A stretch of 64,000 nucleotides of DNA from Paralvinella palmiformis (taxonomy: Eukaryota; Annelida; Polychaeta; Terebellida; Alvinellidae). The position numbers were made by a program, and so were the translations under genes. Positions 49,961 to 63,749 of this stretch are shown piece by piece. The notes below the pieces were generated by a model, which worked only from the letters and a program-made list of their open reading frames with translations, did no database searches and was not told the DNA's origin. The stretch is taken from positions 377,501 to 441,500 of the forward strand of contig JAODUP010000460.1 of assembly GCA_025642065.1 (NCBI GenBank). Direction: 5' to 3'. Each line of letters opens with the position of its first letter. Within the stretch, counting starts at the first letter, position 1.

Positions 49961-50385
49961 ATAACAATTCTAGACCAACTGTATGTCTAGTTTGTCTGTC
50001 ACCCAGCATCCCTTCTCTCGCCAGCGTGCTCCAAGACCAGGCTTCCAAAATCGGCTATGTTATATCGCGTCAGACCACGTCACGGTGAGCTATATCCATC
50101 TGAGCTGGTAGGAATTGCCTCTATGGCAGTAAACCGGGCGATCCTCCTCTAGCATGGAGCGTCAAATGGTCTGTGTAACAAGATAATAGAATGGGTGAAC
50201 TTAGGCATAAAGCACCCCAAATAATGGCATCTTGTCAATGCCTTCAAAAACATTAATCGCTTAGCGGCCGGGGCTATGTATTTTACACTAAGAACCATAA
50301 TATCAGGGCAGTCTGCTTGTAAGCGAGTAAAATGAGCTATTACAATTTGTAATGACTGTGCGGTAAGTAGCACATAGCTGAAGTA
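49961..50385. other. GC-richer stretch without assigned function
   Basis: Composition is less AT-rich than the flanks (for example CTTAGCGGCCGGGGCTATG near 50259). Frames of 60 (plus) and 74 (minus) codons have no recognised homology. It may be an old insertion. Confidence 0.3.
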
Positions 50386-50560
50386 AATTAGGAAAACAAC
50401 AAGTCATCAGAGATGAGAATCTAGGCCTAGCTATTCATGAATAGTTTCATATTAGAGAAGTCAGCACAAGGAATTTAACCCATCAAAGGACTAACAAAGC
50501 ATGATTTTTCGTGGACAAATTTGTGTGCAATTTCTGTGTGTGTGCGAGTCGTTGGTAAGC

Positions 50561-50790
<230 letters not shown>

Positions 50791-50851
50791 TTAATTTTAG
50801 TATCTCTATGTGTTGTCAATCCGTCTGCCTATTTTGTCTGGGCATTTGTCT

Positions 50852-51014
<163 letters not shown>

Positions 51015-52830
51015 GTCTCGCTTTGGATGCGTCTATGTGTAGGCATTATCTTTGTTATCTTAGTGATGCTTTCTCCTTTCGGCAAAATGTAACAAGTGAG
51101 ACAAGATTTGAAGCTGAATGAAACATTTATTCACTAAATAAATCTCAACACGTTTGTATATCTCTTTATCTTTGATTAAGTTTTTCGTTTGTCATTTTAA
51201 ACACTATTTGATAATTCAGTTAGCTGCATAAAAAGGTAATGAAATTATTGATAAACGAAACCTCTTACATTTAAATTAGACCGTTTTAGCTGTTTTGTCC
51301 CTGAAAGTATTAAATACCATGAAACTGGTATTATACCTCATTGACATAAACCAGCGGAAATATACTGATAATGAGAGCCGAAATATCAAACAAAACAAAA
51401 CTATAATGAATTGTTATATAGTTTATTCCGTGTGGATTTCCATTAGGGAAATGATTTATTGATCTGAGAGTTAAATCGCATTTCAATGAAATACGGAATG
51501 CCTCTCAGTTAATTTGTATTAGATAATGTATGCATTAATAAATAATCTAATAATTCAGAATTGGCAAACAAAATGGCTGTTTTGTGATATTTGCTTCCCA
51601 CTTAGGAACATTGTCATGTATTGTTGTAGCTAGGATTGCAAGAAAAGGCAAGAAAAGCTTACTATATCCCCAACAAGTTGTAGTATATATTTATTCATTA
51701 AGTCAGCTAGTCAGGTCAATCAGCCAATCAGTCAGTCAATCAATCAATCAATCAGTAAATTATTAATTAAATACATTTTCCCTTTATTTATTGGTACACT
51801 TATAGGACATTCTTATTTTCTCATTATTAGCTAAGCCTTAGAGACACGTTCAGATAACCCCATAGTAGGCATCGTAATAAATAGTGTTATTCTTTCTTTG
51901 ATCTTAATACCCTAGGTCATCGAAGATAAAAATATATCGTATACGTAAATAGAGTAAGATACAAAAACCACATAAATCAATGCAACCGACAATATTCGTT
52001 AACTTGGTAGACTCGCAGTTGTCAAGGTTACCTTCTTGGTAACATTCATTAGGCAATTACTGATGATATAGCGTACAGCACCAAGCTATTGTTTTGTAAG
52101 GATATAGAATCGGTGGTTTGGATTCGTAATTTACGTGAATAGGCAGATGCGGACTTAGCTTAGCTTTCATTCTATACGCAAGTTTCAGTATAAATATAAC
52201 GTTTCTGCAAGTGTGTTGGCACCCTTTTCCACGTACGTGTTGACGTTGATAACATTCCACTCAAACTAGGTAAGCGGAAATGCTTTATCAGTGTTATGAA
52301 CAGTTGAGTGTAATTCGTTTCAAGATAAAAGGGAATCCTTTTCAACACCTACACCACAGGTGCGAAGGCTACGAATGTTATTCCATAAAATAAATCCGAC
52401 TCACGTAGTTAATCCATTTCCTCATATTTCAGCAATTATTCGTATTTCTTGTTTATTTATCCCGTAAATCAAAACCAAAATAACTTTCTTCAGGCAACAA
52501 TAGTTACAAATACTTAATTATGTTATGAGACTATTTCCCTGTGTTACTGTGATGTATCGAAACTAATGAATGGCTTTTCATTTTTCTGACTTATGAAATC
52601 GAAAGCAGGTAAATTGTATTCGTTCAGTACGGTAGTCATATCTCTAGTGAAACACTGACCTCCTACTTTTTAGACCAGCGTGAAAATATAAGGTATTTAT
52701 ATCTCATATGATCGACATGGCTATCTTAATCAATAAGATGTTTTTTTCCATGAGAAGATCCCACGAGCAGATTGTGAAATTGGAAGTTGGCGTGATTCTG
52801 ATGTTATCCTGACATAATCAGCTCAGCAGA
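51015..52830. other. AT-rich sequence with a short (AATC)n tract
   Basis: CAGT/CAAT tetranucleotide repeats lie at about 51705-51757. No gene recognised otherwise. Confidence 0.55.
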
Positions 52831-52837
52831 GAGCTGA

Positions 52838-52965
52838 AGCCCGAAGTTTATTGAGCTGTGAAAATTGGCTTCATCCTGGCGAGGAGACTGTTTTGCTAAG
52901 TCGACTTTTATGTGGTCAAGACAGCCTTAAGAGGTTGAATTATTTGCTGACCTGATGCCTGGATA
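52838..52965 (+). repeat. Dispersed repeat family E, copy 2
   Basis: Aligns with 5880-5992, sharing GCTGAAGC, AGTTTATTGAGCTG, AATTGGCTTCATCCTG, TTATGTGGTCAAGA and AGGTTGAATTATTTGCTG. Confidence 0.6.
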
Positions 52966-53226
52966 ACAAAGCTTACAAGTAGAGGGTTTGCCGTCATAAC
53001 TGATATCACAGGGTAATATTGTACTACATCAAACGTATACATGATTTAATGTCGTCTATGTATATTTATCTAATTGTGCATGTATATATGGATGTATATT
53101 TATATGTATTCAATTCATCTATGTATGTATACAATATATAAACCTGTAAGTATATGTAAATATATCTACTAACCTATATATGTACCTGTTTATCCGACTT
53201 CTAACGTATCTATCTTCCTGCATATT

Positions 53227-54037
<811 letters not shown>

Positions 54038-54108
54038 GCTATAAAGATGTACTTAAAGTTGCTTATAAAGATGTACTTAAAGTTGCTTAGAAAGATGTAC
54101 TTAAAGTT
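54038..54108 (+). repeat. Three-copy 24-bp tandem repeat
   Basis: Three consecutive units of GCTTATAAAGATG plus TACTTAAAGTT. The first lacks one T and the third has one substitution. Confidence 0.92.
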
Positions 54109-57100
54109 TATCATGATGAGAAAATGGGGAACATTTCTTTACTAATTGATTCATAATGTGAGAACAATATAATTGTAAAATACAAGGCGTAACCATACAA
54201 ATGAGGGAGCACTTAGTTACCATTAATCATTAATAAATATAACACATATGTCAACAGCTGTGACCTTTAAATAGGCTGATTTGTAAAACCTAACTGAATT
54301 CCAGGTTACACCATAATCGATAATATGTGATACCTTGTGGAAACAATTGAAACTTGCAGAACTTCAAATACAAGATATATGAGATACTAAAGCAACTTAG
54401 TCAGTATTTGAATAATATTAATTGCAATTACACTCGAGTAATGTGACTAAATAACATAACTGTAATTGAAAGTGTCCAAAGCGGAATGTAACCCAGCGTT
54501 CAGGCTGTATTAGTAATATTGGCACGTCGACCTTCTCTCTAAGGTTTTCCTTTTCTTTTCTGGTTAACACTTGGCTGAAACTGAAAGTATATTTCCTTTT
54601 AGTATTGTGGCGTATGTAGTACTTAACAAACACGGTAATAAAGTCGTCCGTCTATATTACCAGCTGGAATAACGAGTTTTGTCTTATACAAGACTCGATT
54701 TTGCAAATCATCTACTGGGAATTTAGTGTTATAAATAAGTATCTAAGTTACGATGACGCAATACATCGCTTCGTATGATTGTCCGATATTCGATATTATG
54801 TGAATTCGAAGAGTTTTTTGTAATCAGAACACCTTGGTAAATAGCCGTCCAACGTGTTCTTTTTAGTGGGCTATTGTCATAGGTTTCGCATAAACAAAGA
54901 CGTTAATGTTTGAGAAACTGCTTAATGGGCATTTAGTTTTACTGAGGCTCTTCCAATCGTGTTATGTTATACGTTTTATGGTTGCAACGATTGCATTTCC
55001 ATGATACAAGTTTTAATAAGAATACATCATTGTCCTTTTTTCCTCAAACCATGTCTAGTTTGAAGTAAACTTACTGAACGCTGAAACAATGCTAAATATC
55101 AGGATAATAGAATGGGAATAAGATAGTGCCTCCAGATAAAGTATTAATTAAACAATAGCTTTAAACGAATCCAGAAGAAAGAGTTACTCATAAAATAAAC
55201 GCAATCGGGGAACATAAAACATTTATGGCAACCGATTTGCCATTAGCTTTTATATTCTTCGCTCTGGTTGCACAGCTATGGTGTAACAAAATGTACAGAC
55301 GCAAATATTAATTTCCCAATGTTAGCATAATAAAAGTCAATTTATACGTTTATATCTCAGTAAATGTATGATCATCGAGGAAGATTTATAAGTAACAAAT
55401 CGACTGATATGCCTGTATTCAAGTAATATAGTAATATTTCTGATACAGGTCATTCTCAGAAAAGGGTTATTGTTTAAGATTTTAATCCTTATCATATATT
55501 GCCCATTGGTGTCATAAAGCATATAATAAAGAATATGAAGAGGCTAAGGATTTATATCTATACAATAAATTGGACAGCAAATGTCAGTGATAAATAATAT
55601 TATAATACTTAGCTACATATAGTAACATTAATTGATTGGATATTTGATAAGATAAATGAGTCTATATACGCCTCAGCAAATATTTCGGATCCCAATCACT
55701 GTAATCAGATGTGCTAAAGAGAATTATAATGGAGATATTATTGTTTGGGTCAAATGTTTCAATTTGAACGATTAAAATATTGAATTCATTAATTTATCAT
55801 TCAAGCAACTCGTAAATAAAACAAAGATAGCAAATATCCCTGTAATGTTGCAACATTTAAAGAAACTAAGGTCAGGAAATGTATTTAATTAGAAAAATAT
55901 CGCTATAATTACACTTACACATTATAATTATGTCATTACAATATTCATTCATTTGTATTTCTACCAGCAGGACGAAATTTCTAAACATTTTGATTTCATT
56001 CCAAAACGAAATAACAATTGCTAAATCTTAAATCAGGCTGATATTTACTTAAGTATGAAATATTTTCCGCTCCTGCCATTATGACATCCCGCCATCTGTA
56101 TAACCATCATCGTACTAAAACAGTACTCTGATAATAAACATTATAGTCTTTTAAAACAAACAAGATGCCAATATGAAATAGTGTATAGTTGCCTCATATG
56201 ATGTATGATGTAAGGTAATATAATATTTAAACAATAGTCGCTGGTGAGATATTCCGAGATCAAGACGATATCGTGCTCATTGCTGAATGTAACTAATTGT
56301 ATATTGTCACGTTGTCAATTAGATGATCATTATTTTGGTTATGTGCACGAGTGTCGATAACAAAGGAAAGTAATGATTGCCAATTGTCGTGACGTATGCC
56401 TAAGGCTACGCTGGTATATTACTATAGACATTATCATAAGGTTGGAAAGTTTAATTGAAATCAAGTTGTTGACAACATAATCACCAACCAACAAGAACAA
56501 TCTTAAGTTCGCGAGTCGCATGACCCGAGGGAAAACGATTTCCATATTCAAATAAGTGTTCCCTATCTTAAATTATTACATTAAATAACTAAGTGGAAAC
56601 CATATCACGTGATAACATCAACCATAAATACACCACACTTATGTTTAAATAATGTTAATATCAAAATAATTATATCACGTTCAGTAGTTGTTTATCCTTT
56701 TAAATCATGTTTTTTTTTTTATTTATAACAGAGTCACACATTTAACTACTGCACACTCTTACAATTTATTGACTGTAAATGTTATCAAATATATTTTAAT
56801 TCAATGCCGTTATTTTGTAATAACGGTTTTAGTTTTAAGAACACTCGTTATTCTTACCAATTAATAACACGTAATATCGTGGTTGTAATTCCAATTCGCC
56901 CATCTAGAGATTAAAAGCGAACCTTTTGGGAAAATATGGTCACATATTATTTTGATGTAGGTGACAGTAATCTCTGTTTTTATTTCGACTGAACACGGCT
57001 ACTGGTAATAGTGTTTACAACTAATAATACACAAATACGTGTATGAATAACGATAATACATTTAGATCTAAACTCAAAAGGCGGCTTAACAATTGAATTG

Positions 57101-59951
57101 AAACTAAACGAACCCTGCGACCGCTTGCTGCCAGTTAGAGAAATAAAATAAGTGGTATTTACACCCATCGTTTATATGTATGCATAACTTGTTTATCACC
57201 TAAGGCTTAATAATTGGTGCTCATAACACACGGATTTAGAGTCGGTTTAAGCAGTAAACGCGATTGAATGCTCACACAAGTTTTGAACATATAACAGAAG
57301 TATGACAATCATATTCCCACTGAAAACAATTCTAAACTAAACAATCGAATATTCAACTGAGATGCATCTGCTATTCTGGAGATTTGAGTAGTAAGTTCAA
57401 AATGCAAAATGTACAACTCAACAATCTCACAGGACAAACTGCGCGACGACGCCATTTAAAAAAGCTGTAACGTGTTGTTCATATTACTATGGTTATTACG
57501 TAAACATAATGGTCAATTCTAGACGTTTTTATAATAATTAATGTACCAAATTTGATTAGGATAAACGTAACCTTAAAAAACCCGATGATTGGCCCAATGT
57601 CTCATAAATGGTCAGCTTAGCATGTTTGTTGTGACTTTAGCTCATTAGTTTATTTCGCAGGAGACTGCCAGGTAAAATAAACGATCAACCAACTGGCGGG
57701 CATCCTATACAATATGTGAATTAATTACCACAGTAAGAACCAGTATTGCTGATTATTTTATATAACGCGTACCATATGAACATAGGCATATACATCTTTG
57801 TAAAACAATAACATAATTACCATATTATTTTATTTCTAGCCAACTGTTGTTGTTTTTTTAAGAATTGCAAAACACACTTAAATTTAATTTGTGTTTAAAC
57901 GGATCACTTTCAGCTAGCTGTCATATGTCTGGTTAATTATACAGTAGAATATGAGCTCATCCTGAATTGTTATTTTTAATACAAGTATCTCTTTAATAGT
58001 TAATAATCCTTATTTATGTGTATATAAGAAACATCTTATTTCCTGGTAGATATATGCATCAAACCAGTTCAAATTAATATAGGCTAACCATGATAACAAA
58101 CTACAATATATATAAAAAACAATCATTAAAGACATTCTGAAGAACAATATTGGACTGAATGGGCGGCAATTTAGAAAAATACAGACTGCCAAAACACATA
58201 GATATACTTTATTCTGTTAATATTAAATTTACCGAAGCAGAATAGATGGAAAGAAATAATTAGGCTGCACTTCAGGTTCATTCATCCTACACCAACACCG
58301 GCAAATATTAGTACCACCATCAAATCACGTGTACATTGTGTAAATTAATTTCTAGTCAATTGATATTTAAATACAAGACTATAAAAAACAACCATCAATA
58401 ATAACGAATCAACTCACCAATTACGATTACGATTACAACCACATTTCATCGGATCCAATTACATCCTTACTTCAAGTTTCCAGCCCACTCTCATAATGAA
58501 CGACCATTATCGTAAGGCTGCGAGCATGTTCCCTACAAAACGGCAATATTGTACCCTTCGTTTTTATGTAACTGATGAACGTCAACACCGCATCTCTTTC
58601 CGCAGTATTAAATTGGGGATATGTTTTTACGATATTTATTTATTATTACCGAATTACATAATAGTAAGTATATGAAAGATTCAAAACTATATATATTGCT
58701 TGCATAATAGAGGAATCAGGTATGGCAACATACGTTTTAAAATAGTGTCTACCTGCTACCCTCTTATTAAATAAAACGTTATGATTAAAGCTATCAAATT
58801 TGATCTTTTCCGGGGAATCAACATTCATAGTATTTGTATCTCACCTGAAATACATCTCCATCACGATCAAATAAAGAGTACGACTGCCATAAAAAGGCTC
58901 CAATGGTAAGTCACGAGATCTCAGTTGTGTAGAACTGTCACGTTATCATGATATACATTCCTAGGTATATAGTTGCCCTGTAAAATGTAGTCTTCTTGCG
59001 TTGGAGCCGGTTTCCTGATAAGGCTTTATGTGATTAATATTGAGATCAGAGTTTGGGTTAGTCGTCAAATCGATGTCACTTGCATGGGAATGTGACAACC
59101 AAACATTTATTTATCCACTGACGTAATGCAACGATTTCGCAGCATGATTTATGAGTATATTAATACACGATTACAAATATTATCAACTTTCGTATTAACC
59201 TTTGTGTAAACATAACAAAGTTGCAGCTTATCCCATGCGGATGTTGGTGGATAGGATTATTACAACAGCAATACTTGACGTATGTTATGTAAGCTAGTCT
59301 ACAGACGTCAAAAATGCCACATTAATTCAAACCCTTTCCTGGCTTTTCCTGACATAATATCTGACCAATTCCAATACGTCGCGGTATCTGAGTTGATAAT
59401 CAGCTAAATAGTGGTACACCTCTTACAAAGAAACTTGTGCTAAATCAATTTAAGATGATAATTTGCCAATAATTTCATTATTTTTAAAATAAATTGACTT
59501 GTAATTAATAGGTGTACTACGAATATATTTCCTATAGTAAAATTGGTATTAATTTGATAAAGGTATACACTAAGCAATAGCATATCTCAAGGAGAATTTC
59601 GTTAGGATTTCATTGAACTGAATATAATATTTTCGCTGTCGGGTAGCTTGATGCTGAATTGTTATCTTGATGGGGGAACATGCCTCTACTTAAATAATAA
59701 TCCTAATTACAGTAGGTGCACACCGATAGAGTAAGGCTGGACAATGAAACCAAAACTGTGCGCCACTTTTATTTCATAATCCAGTATTTGTGCTATCCTC
59801 AAGAATACCAAATGGTTTATTACAGTTAATTTATTGAAATATTTAAAGCTATTATGGTTGAAATGAATTCAGTAACTGTACCTTACATGATAAAACTTAT
59901 AAGTTACGAAAGCAAGAGTAAGAAAAATGTATTTAGAGTCGATAAAAGCGT
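54109..59951. other. About 5.8 kb of AT-rich sequence, no gene recognised
   Basis: No frame above about 71 codons, no long microsatellite and no match to the repeat families noted elsewhere. A T run occurs near 56711. Short exons could escape notice. Confidence 0.5.
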
Positions 59952-60402
59952 AACAATAACATTAGTGACAATCACTATTACATCGACATAAATACGTGTA
60001 AACAATAACATTAGTGACAATCACTATTACATCGACATAAATAAGTGTAAACAATAACATTAGTGACAATCACTATTACATCGACATAAATAAGTGTAAA
60101 CAATAACATTAGTGACAATCACTATTACATCGACATAAATAAGTGTAAACAATAACATTAGTGACAATCACTATTACATCGACATAAATACGTGTAAACA
60201 ATAACATTAGTGACAATCACTATTACATCGACATAAATAAGTGTAAACAATAACATTAGTGACAATCACTATTACATCGACATAAAAAAGTGTAAACAAT
60301 AACATTAGTGACAATCACTATTACATCGACATAAATAAGTGTAAATAATAACATTAGTGACAATCACTATTACATCGACATAAATAAGTGTAAATAATAA
60401 CA
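59952..60402 (+). repeat. 49-bp minisatellite, nine full units
   Basis: Units start at 59952, 60001, 60050, 60099, 60148, 60197, 60246, 60295 and 60344, with a partial tenth at 60393. Each begins AACAATAACATTAG (AATAATAAC in the last ones), contains the hairpin-capable TAGTGACAATCACTA and ends CATAAATAAGTGTA. Units differ only at a few sites (C/A in ACGTG/AAGTG, AAAAAAG in one, AATAAT in the last), which indicates recent expansion or homogenisation. Confidence 0.99.
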
Positions 60403-60478
60403 AGTGCACTGAACATTACATATGACATGATTTTATACAAATGAAATATTTATGATAAAATGATATGATAAAAATATT

Positions 60479-61239
60479 TCACCTATTAATAATATTACAT
60501 TGTAGGCATAATCCACATTTACAGGATGGTACCCAATCAAGAAGAAGGGTCTTAAAACAACTAAAGCTTCGGGAATTTCGTATTATATTTGGCAACTTAT
60601 TCCAAAAAAATGGTGCAGAATAGGTAAAAGGATTCCTACCATACTTGACGGTTTTATATTGTGGGATACATATATTATTATCAGATCTTAAATTAATTTG
60701 TACATTTTTTGGTTTAATCAGAGCATTTAGATACAGCGGATACTTGTCATGTGAAATTGTATATACAGCTTCCATAAACTTTCTAATCCGTACAACATAT
60801 AGTGGGTGTTTATTACAATTTTCTAGTAATAATTTATAGGAACTGTTGAAGTCCAACTTAATCAATCGTAGTGCTTTATCTTGAAGCTTTTCAATTTTAT
60901 ATGTGTTACATTTACTAGAGAAATGCCATACAACAGAACAATAATTTAAAAAACATTCTATAAAACTATTATAAAGTAAAAACATGGCTCATCAAGTACA
61001 TTACATAATCTAGCCAGTACATTAATTTCATTTCCTGCTTTCTGACAAAGTTTGGATGTATCGGTATCAAGATTTAATTCACTATCTAAGTTTAACCCCA
61101 GAATCTTGACATTATTCTGTGGAACAATATCATGTTTTCCTGTCTTAAAACTATCTAAAGTTTCATTTTTGCCAAAAACAATACATTGAAGCTTATCAGG
61201 ATTAACCATCATATTATTACTCTGAAACCATGTGATCAC
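60479..61239 (-). pseudogene. Second LINE: C-terminal region remnant
   Basis: The first frame (61239-60958) has NNMMVNPDKLQCIVFGKN and NVKILGLNLDSELN, the usual post-RT blocks. The second frame (60985-60479, 168 codons) has FIECFLNYCSVVWHF, KIEKLQDKALRLI, GRNPFTYSAPFFWNKLPN and ends WVPSCKCGLCLQC followed by a short tail. The longest uninterrupted piece is at the 3' end. A frameshift near 60,980 separates the two. Confidence 0.88.
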
Positions 61240-61739
61240 ATTGTTTACATTGCGTACTATTAATCCTTGATTGACTCATAATCATAGCAAGAACAGACAA
61301 ATGGTTGTCATCAGCGTAATTGTATACATCAACGTCATTTTCTAATATAAATAACGTATCATTAGCAAACACATTATAAGACTGAGGACCCATAAGGGAT
61401 CCCTGAGCAGCACCTTTGTAAACATTTTCCCATTCACTTTTAATACTACCCAATTTTACTCGTTGTTTACGATCTCGATAGTAACTAAGAAATAATTCAC
61501 ATGCAGATAGTGATAAGCCATATGCTCGTAGTTTACGGTATACAATCAAAAGCACGAGAGAGATCCATTAGGACAACAGACACTACTTTACCTGTTGCTA
61601 TTGATTTCTTTATATTTTCAACCAGACGTAAGAGAACAGTTTCACAACTATGTCGCTTGTCTAAACCCAGATATATAGGGGCTAAAAACTTTTCAAAATA
61701 TACCGACACCTGATTTACAATTTCTTCTGGTCAATAGTT
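61217..61739 (-). pseudogene. Second LINE: RT catalytic region remnant
   Basis: One phase (about 61736-61540) reads NNLDVSNY-stop, then VSVYFEKFL, LDKRHSCETVLLRLVENIKKS and VVLMDLSRAFDCIP, holding the first catalytic Asp, and ends in a stop where HDLL is normally expected. A frameshift leads to KLRAYGLSLSACELFLSYY, DRKQRVKLGS, GAAQGSLMGP and VYNYADDNHLS. The catalytic Asp pair is intact but in a different frame from the first block. Confidence 0.87.
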
Positions 61740-62062
61740 TGAAACATCTAGATTGTTTCCCTTCTTGTGAATAGGACATATTTCGCATATTTTAGAAAAC
61801 TTGGGAATGTACATGTTGTTAGTGACATATTCAATAAATAACATATTTGATTACATAATATATTTGATCCCATTTTTAATAATTTAGCAGGCAATGTATC
61901 ATACCCAGTGGCTTTATTGGTTTTTAAATTACACAAATGTGACTTAACTACATCAATACTTACACCAGGAAAATAAAAATCAACATATTCACCAAATGTT
62001 TCCATAAAGTGTTTTTGCAACTTTATATAGGACATCGTTTTATTACGTGAATTGTGTATCAT
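61740..62062 (-). pseudogene. Second LINE: RT N-terminal remnant
   Basis: Encodes VKSHLCNLKTNKATGYDTL and PAKLLKMGSN, the conserved start of RT in these elements (K.NKATGYD..P..LLK), and MSLTTCTFPSFLKYAKYVL, which corresponds to the P..WK.A.V.P block with changed residues. A stop and frame change lie near 61,740. Confidence 0.85.
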
Positions 62063-62179
62063 CCGGTGTAATCACACAAAAACGTAATTTGATAATGGGG
62101 CTAATTATCTGAAGCGTAAGGGAACCTAACGACTAGCCAGGTGTTATAAATCTCTGTACGTATGTTACTTCTCTGATAT

Positions 62180-62540
62180 TGTTTTCGTGCCGACACTTCG
62201 TCGAAAGGGAATGTTTTTATTCATTTAACATTATTTTACCCATACTACTAATATTACTACTTCTACTATTACTACTACTACTACTACTACTACTGCTGCT
62301 GCTAATACTACTACTTCTACTACTACTACTACTACTACTACTACTTTTCCTGCTAATGCTATTACTACTACTACTATTAATAATAATAATAATAATAATT
62401 ATTATTATTATTATAATTATAATAATAACAACAATTACAATAACACAAATAATGATAATAATAAAAATAGGTATGTATCTTTAATAAAGAGCCCTTACTA
62501 ACCCAGACAATGCAAAGGCGGTATATAATGATAGGCTGTC
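62180..62540 (-). mobile_element. Detached 3' end of the CR1/L2-like LINE family with trinucleotide tail
   Basis: On the minus strand GCCTTTGCATTGTCTGGGTT, AGTAAGGGCTCTTTATTAAAG (about 62530-62478) matches the 3' UTR of the LINE at 42365-42430 (GCCTTTGAATGGCTCCTGCT, AGTAAGGGCGCTTTATTAAA). Both are followed by a TTA/AGT-rich tail; here it is long (about 62240-62470 on the plus strand, as TACTAC, TAATAA and TATTAT runs). The ORF2 part is absent, as in a strongly 5'-truncated insertion. The poly-Leu frame over the tail is an artefact. Confidence 0.8.
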
Positions 62541-62690
62541 TTACTCAAATAAATGAGAACAAGGTTAGATTTCCGGACACTTATGAGAATGGGTAGTGCG
62601 AATTGGATACTCCAAACGCTGTATAGCCATATAACTAATAGTGGCATTAATCCATGTCTTACTAAAGTCAGCACCGAAAATCCCAAACGA
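62541..62690. other. Short AT-rich stretch, no gene recognised
   Basis: Nothing recognisable between the LINE tail and a short TA tract. Confidence 0.5.
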
Positions 62691-62714
62691 TATATATATA
62701 TATATATATATATA
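62691..62714. repeat. (TA)n microsatellite
   Basis: A pure TA tract of 24 bp. Confidence 0.97.
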
Positions 62715-62945
62715 ATAGGATACCATAAATAAAACGTCAAGGCATGATGTATTAATGGGACACATAATATATATAATTGTCATGTTTATGTTCGGTTTGA
62801 ATTTGTTCTCTTCGGGCATGTGAAACTGATTTAGTGAAACACTTGACATGGTTTTCAACACCTAAGGTTGCAACATTCAATATTAAGTGATGTATTCAAT
62901 TAACAATTTAACTTCCCTTCCTTTAATTATATATCTTTATCCCTT
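62715..62945. other. AT-rich sequence, no gene recognised
   Basis: Nothing recognisable. Confidence 0.5.
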
Positions 62946-63092
62946 ACACACACACACACACACACATACACATGCATTCATATATGTACTTAGACGGATA
63001 CGCACACATAGAGACACGCGCGTGCGCGCGCACACACACAAACACACATACACACAAAGACAGATAGGCAGATAGGCAGATAGATAGACATA
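62946..63092. repeat. CA-rich compound microsatellite with CG alternation
   Basis: A CA tract (62946-62968), an alternating purine-pyrimidine stretch (about 63014-63040, CACGCGCGTGCGCGCGCACA), further CA repeats and GATA/GGCAGATA repeats to about 63092. Frames over it are artefacts. Confidence 0.95.
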
Positions 63093-63677
63093 TATAATGA
63101 TACATGGATAGAGAGAAAAAGGGGTTGTGTGCCATACATTATTTATATACGTCACTGAGCAGCGAGATTAGACCATTTATCAAAAAGATGGAAAGGTTCT
63201 TTGTAAGATTCCATTTGGCATTCTGTGTGTCACTCACTGGTCGCTCTGTAGAATTATAATATTTATGTCACCTTGATCTAGCCATTGATTGTCCGAGATA
63301 CCTGGAAATCTGATTCAACAGCTTCGATTTCTGCTTCTAAGAACACACAAGTTAGATGACTGAAAAATCCATTCTATGAAGAAATGGCTAATGTTACTGG
63401 GATACCTAAATATTTCATTCGTTTACTTTTAAATGTTCTAAAATGTTCAATAATAAAATGATGCACACTACAAATAAATCGTATTAGCTCCTTTTCTGAG
63501 GATCCGAAATTTTATGATTCTAGAACCGTACGAAATTTGTAACGGAACATATATGATATCACCTCTTGGTTTAGCTGCGTATTTTATGTGTACCCTTACG
63601 TTATTAAGCAAATAATTTGCTGCGAATGAGATGACCTTGTATATGAAAAGTGACATTAAGAAACCTACTTATCTGTG

Positions 63678-63679
<2 letters not shown>
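63093..63679. other. AT-rich sequence, no gene recognised
   Basis: Nothing recognisable. Confidence 0.5.

Positions 63680-63747
<68 letters not shown>
63680..63747. repeat. (TA)n microsatellite
   Basis: A pure TA tract of about 68 bp. The final 250 bp of the window after it hold nothing recognisable. Confidence 0.98.

Positions 63748-63749
<2 letters not shown>

Larger units (their letters stand above)
60479..62070 (-). mobile_element. Second non-LTR retrotransposon, jockey/I-like RT, 5'-truncated and decayed
   Basis: Minus-strand LINE remnant of about 1.6 kb, beginning inside the reverse transcriptase and ending with the stop of ORF2. Its RT wording (YADDN active site, QGSLMGP, DLSRAFDCIP, DRKQRVKLGS) and the Cys-rich C-terminus (CKCGLCLQC) differ from those of the CR1/L2-like copy at 42.2-45.0 kb, so it is a separate lineage. 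Best guess is the jockey/I superclade; the exact clade is uncertain. Endonuclease and ORF1 are missing. No poly-A or simple tail is seen directly after the stop; the 49-bp minisatellite lies about 75 bp downstream. Confidence 0.85.

Noticed and set aside
59952..60402. The 49-bp repeat as a CRISPR array
   Set aside because: There are no unique spacers; the whole unit repeats directly, in a eukaryotic context. It is a minisatellite.
62179..62484. A ~100-codon poly-Leu frame that looks like a membrane peptide
   Set aside because: It is the translation of the trinucleotide tail of a LINE 3' end.
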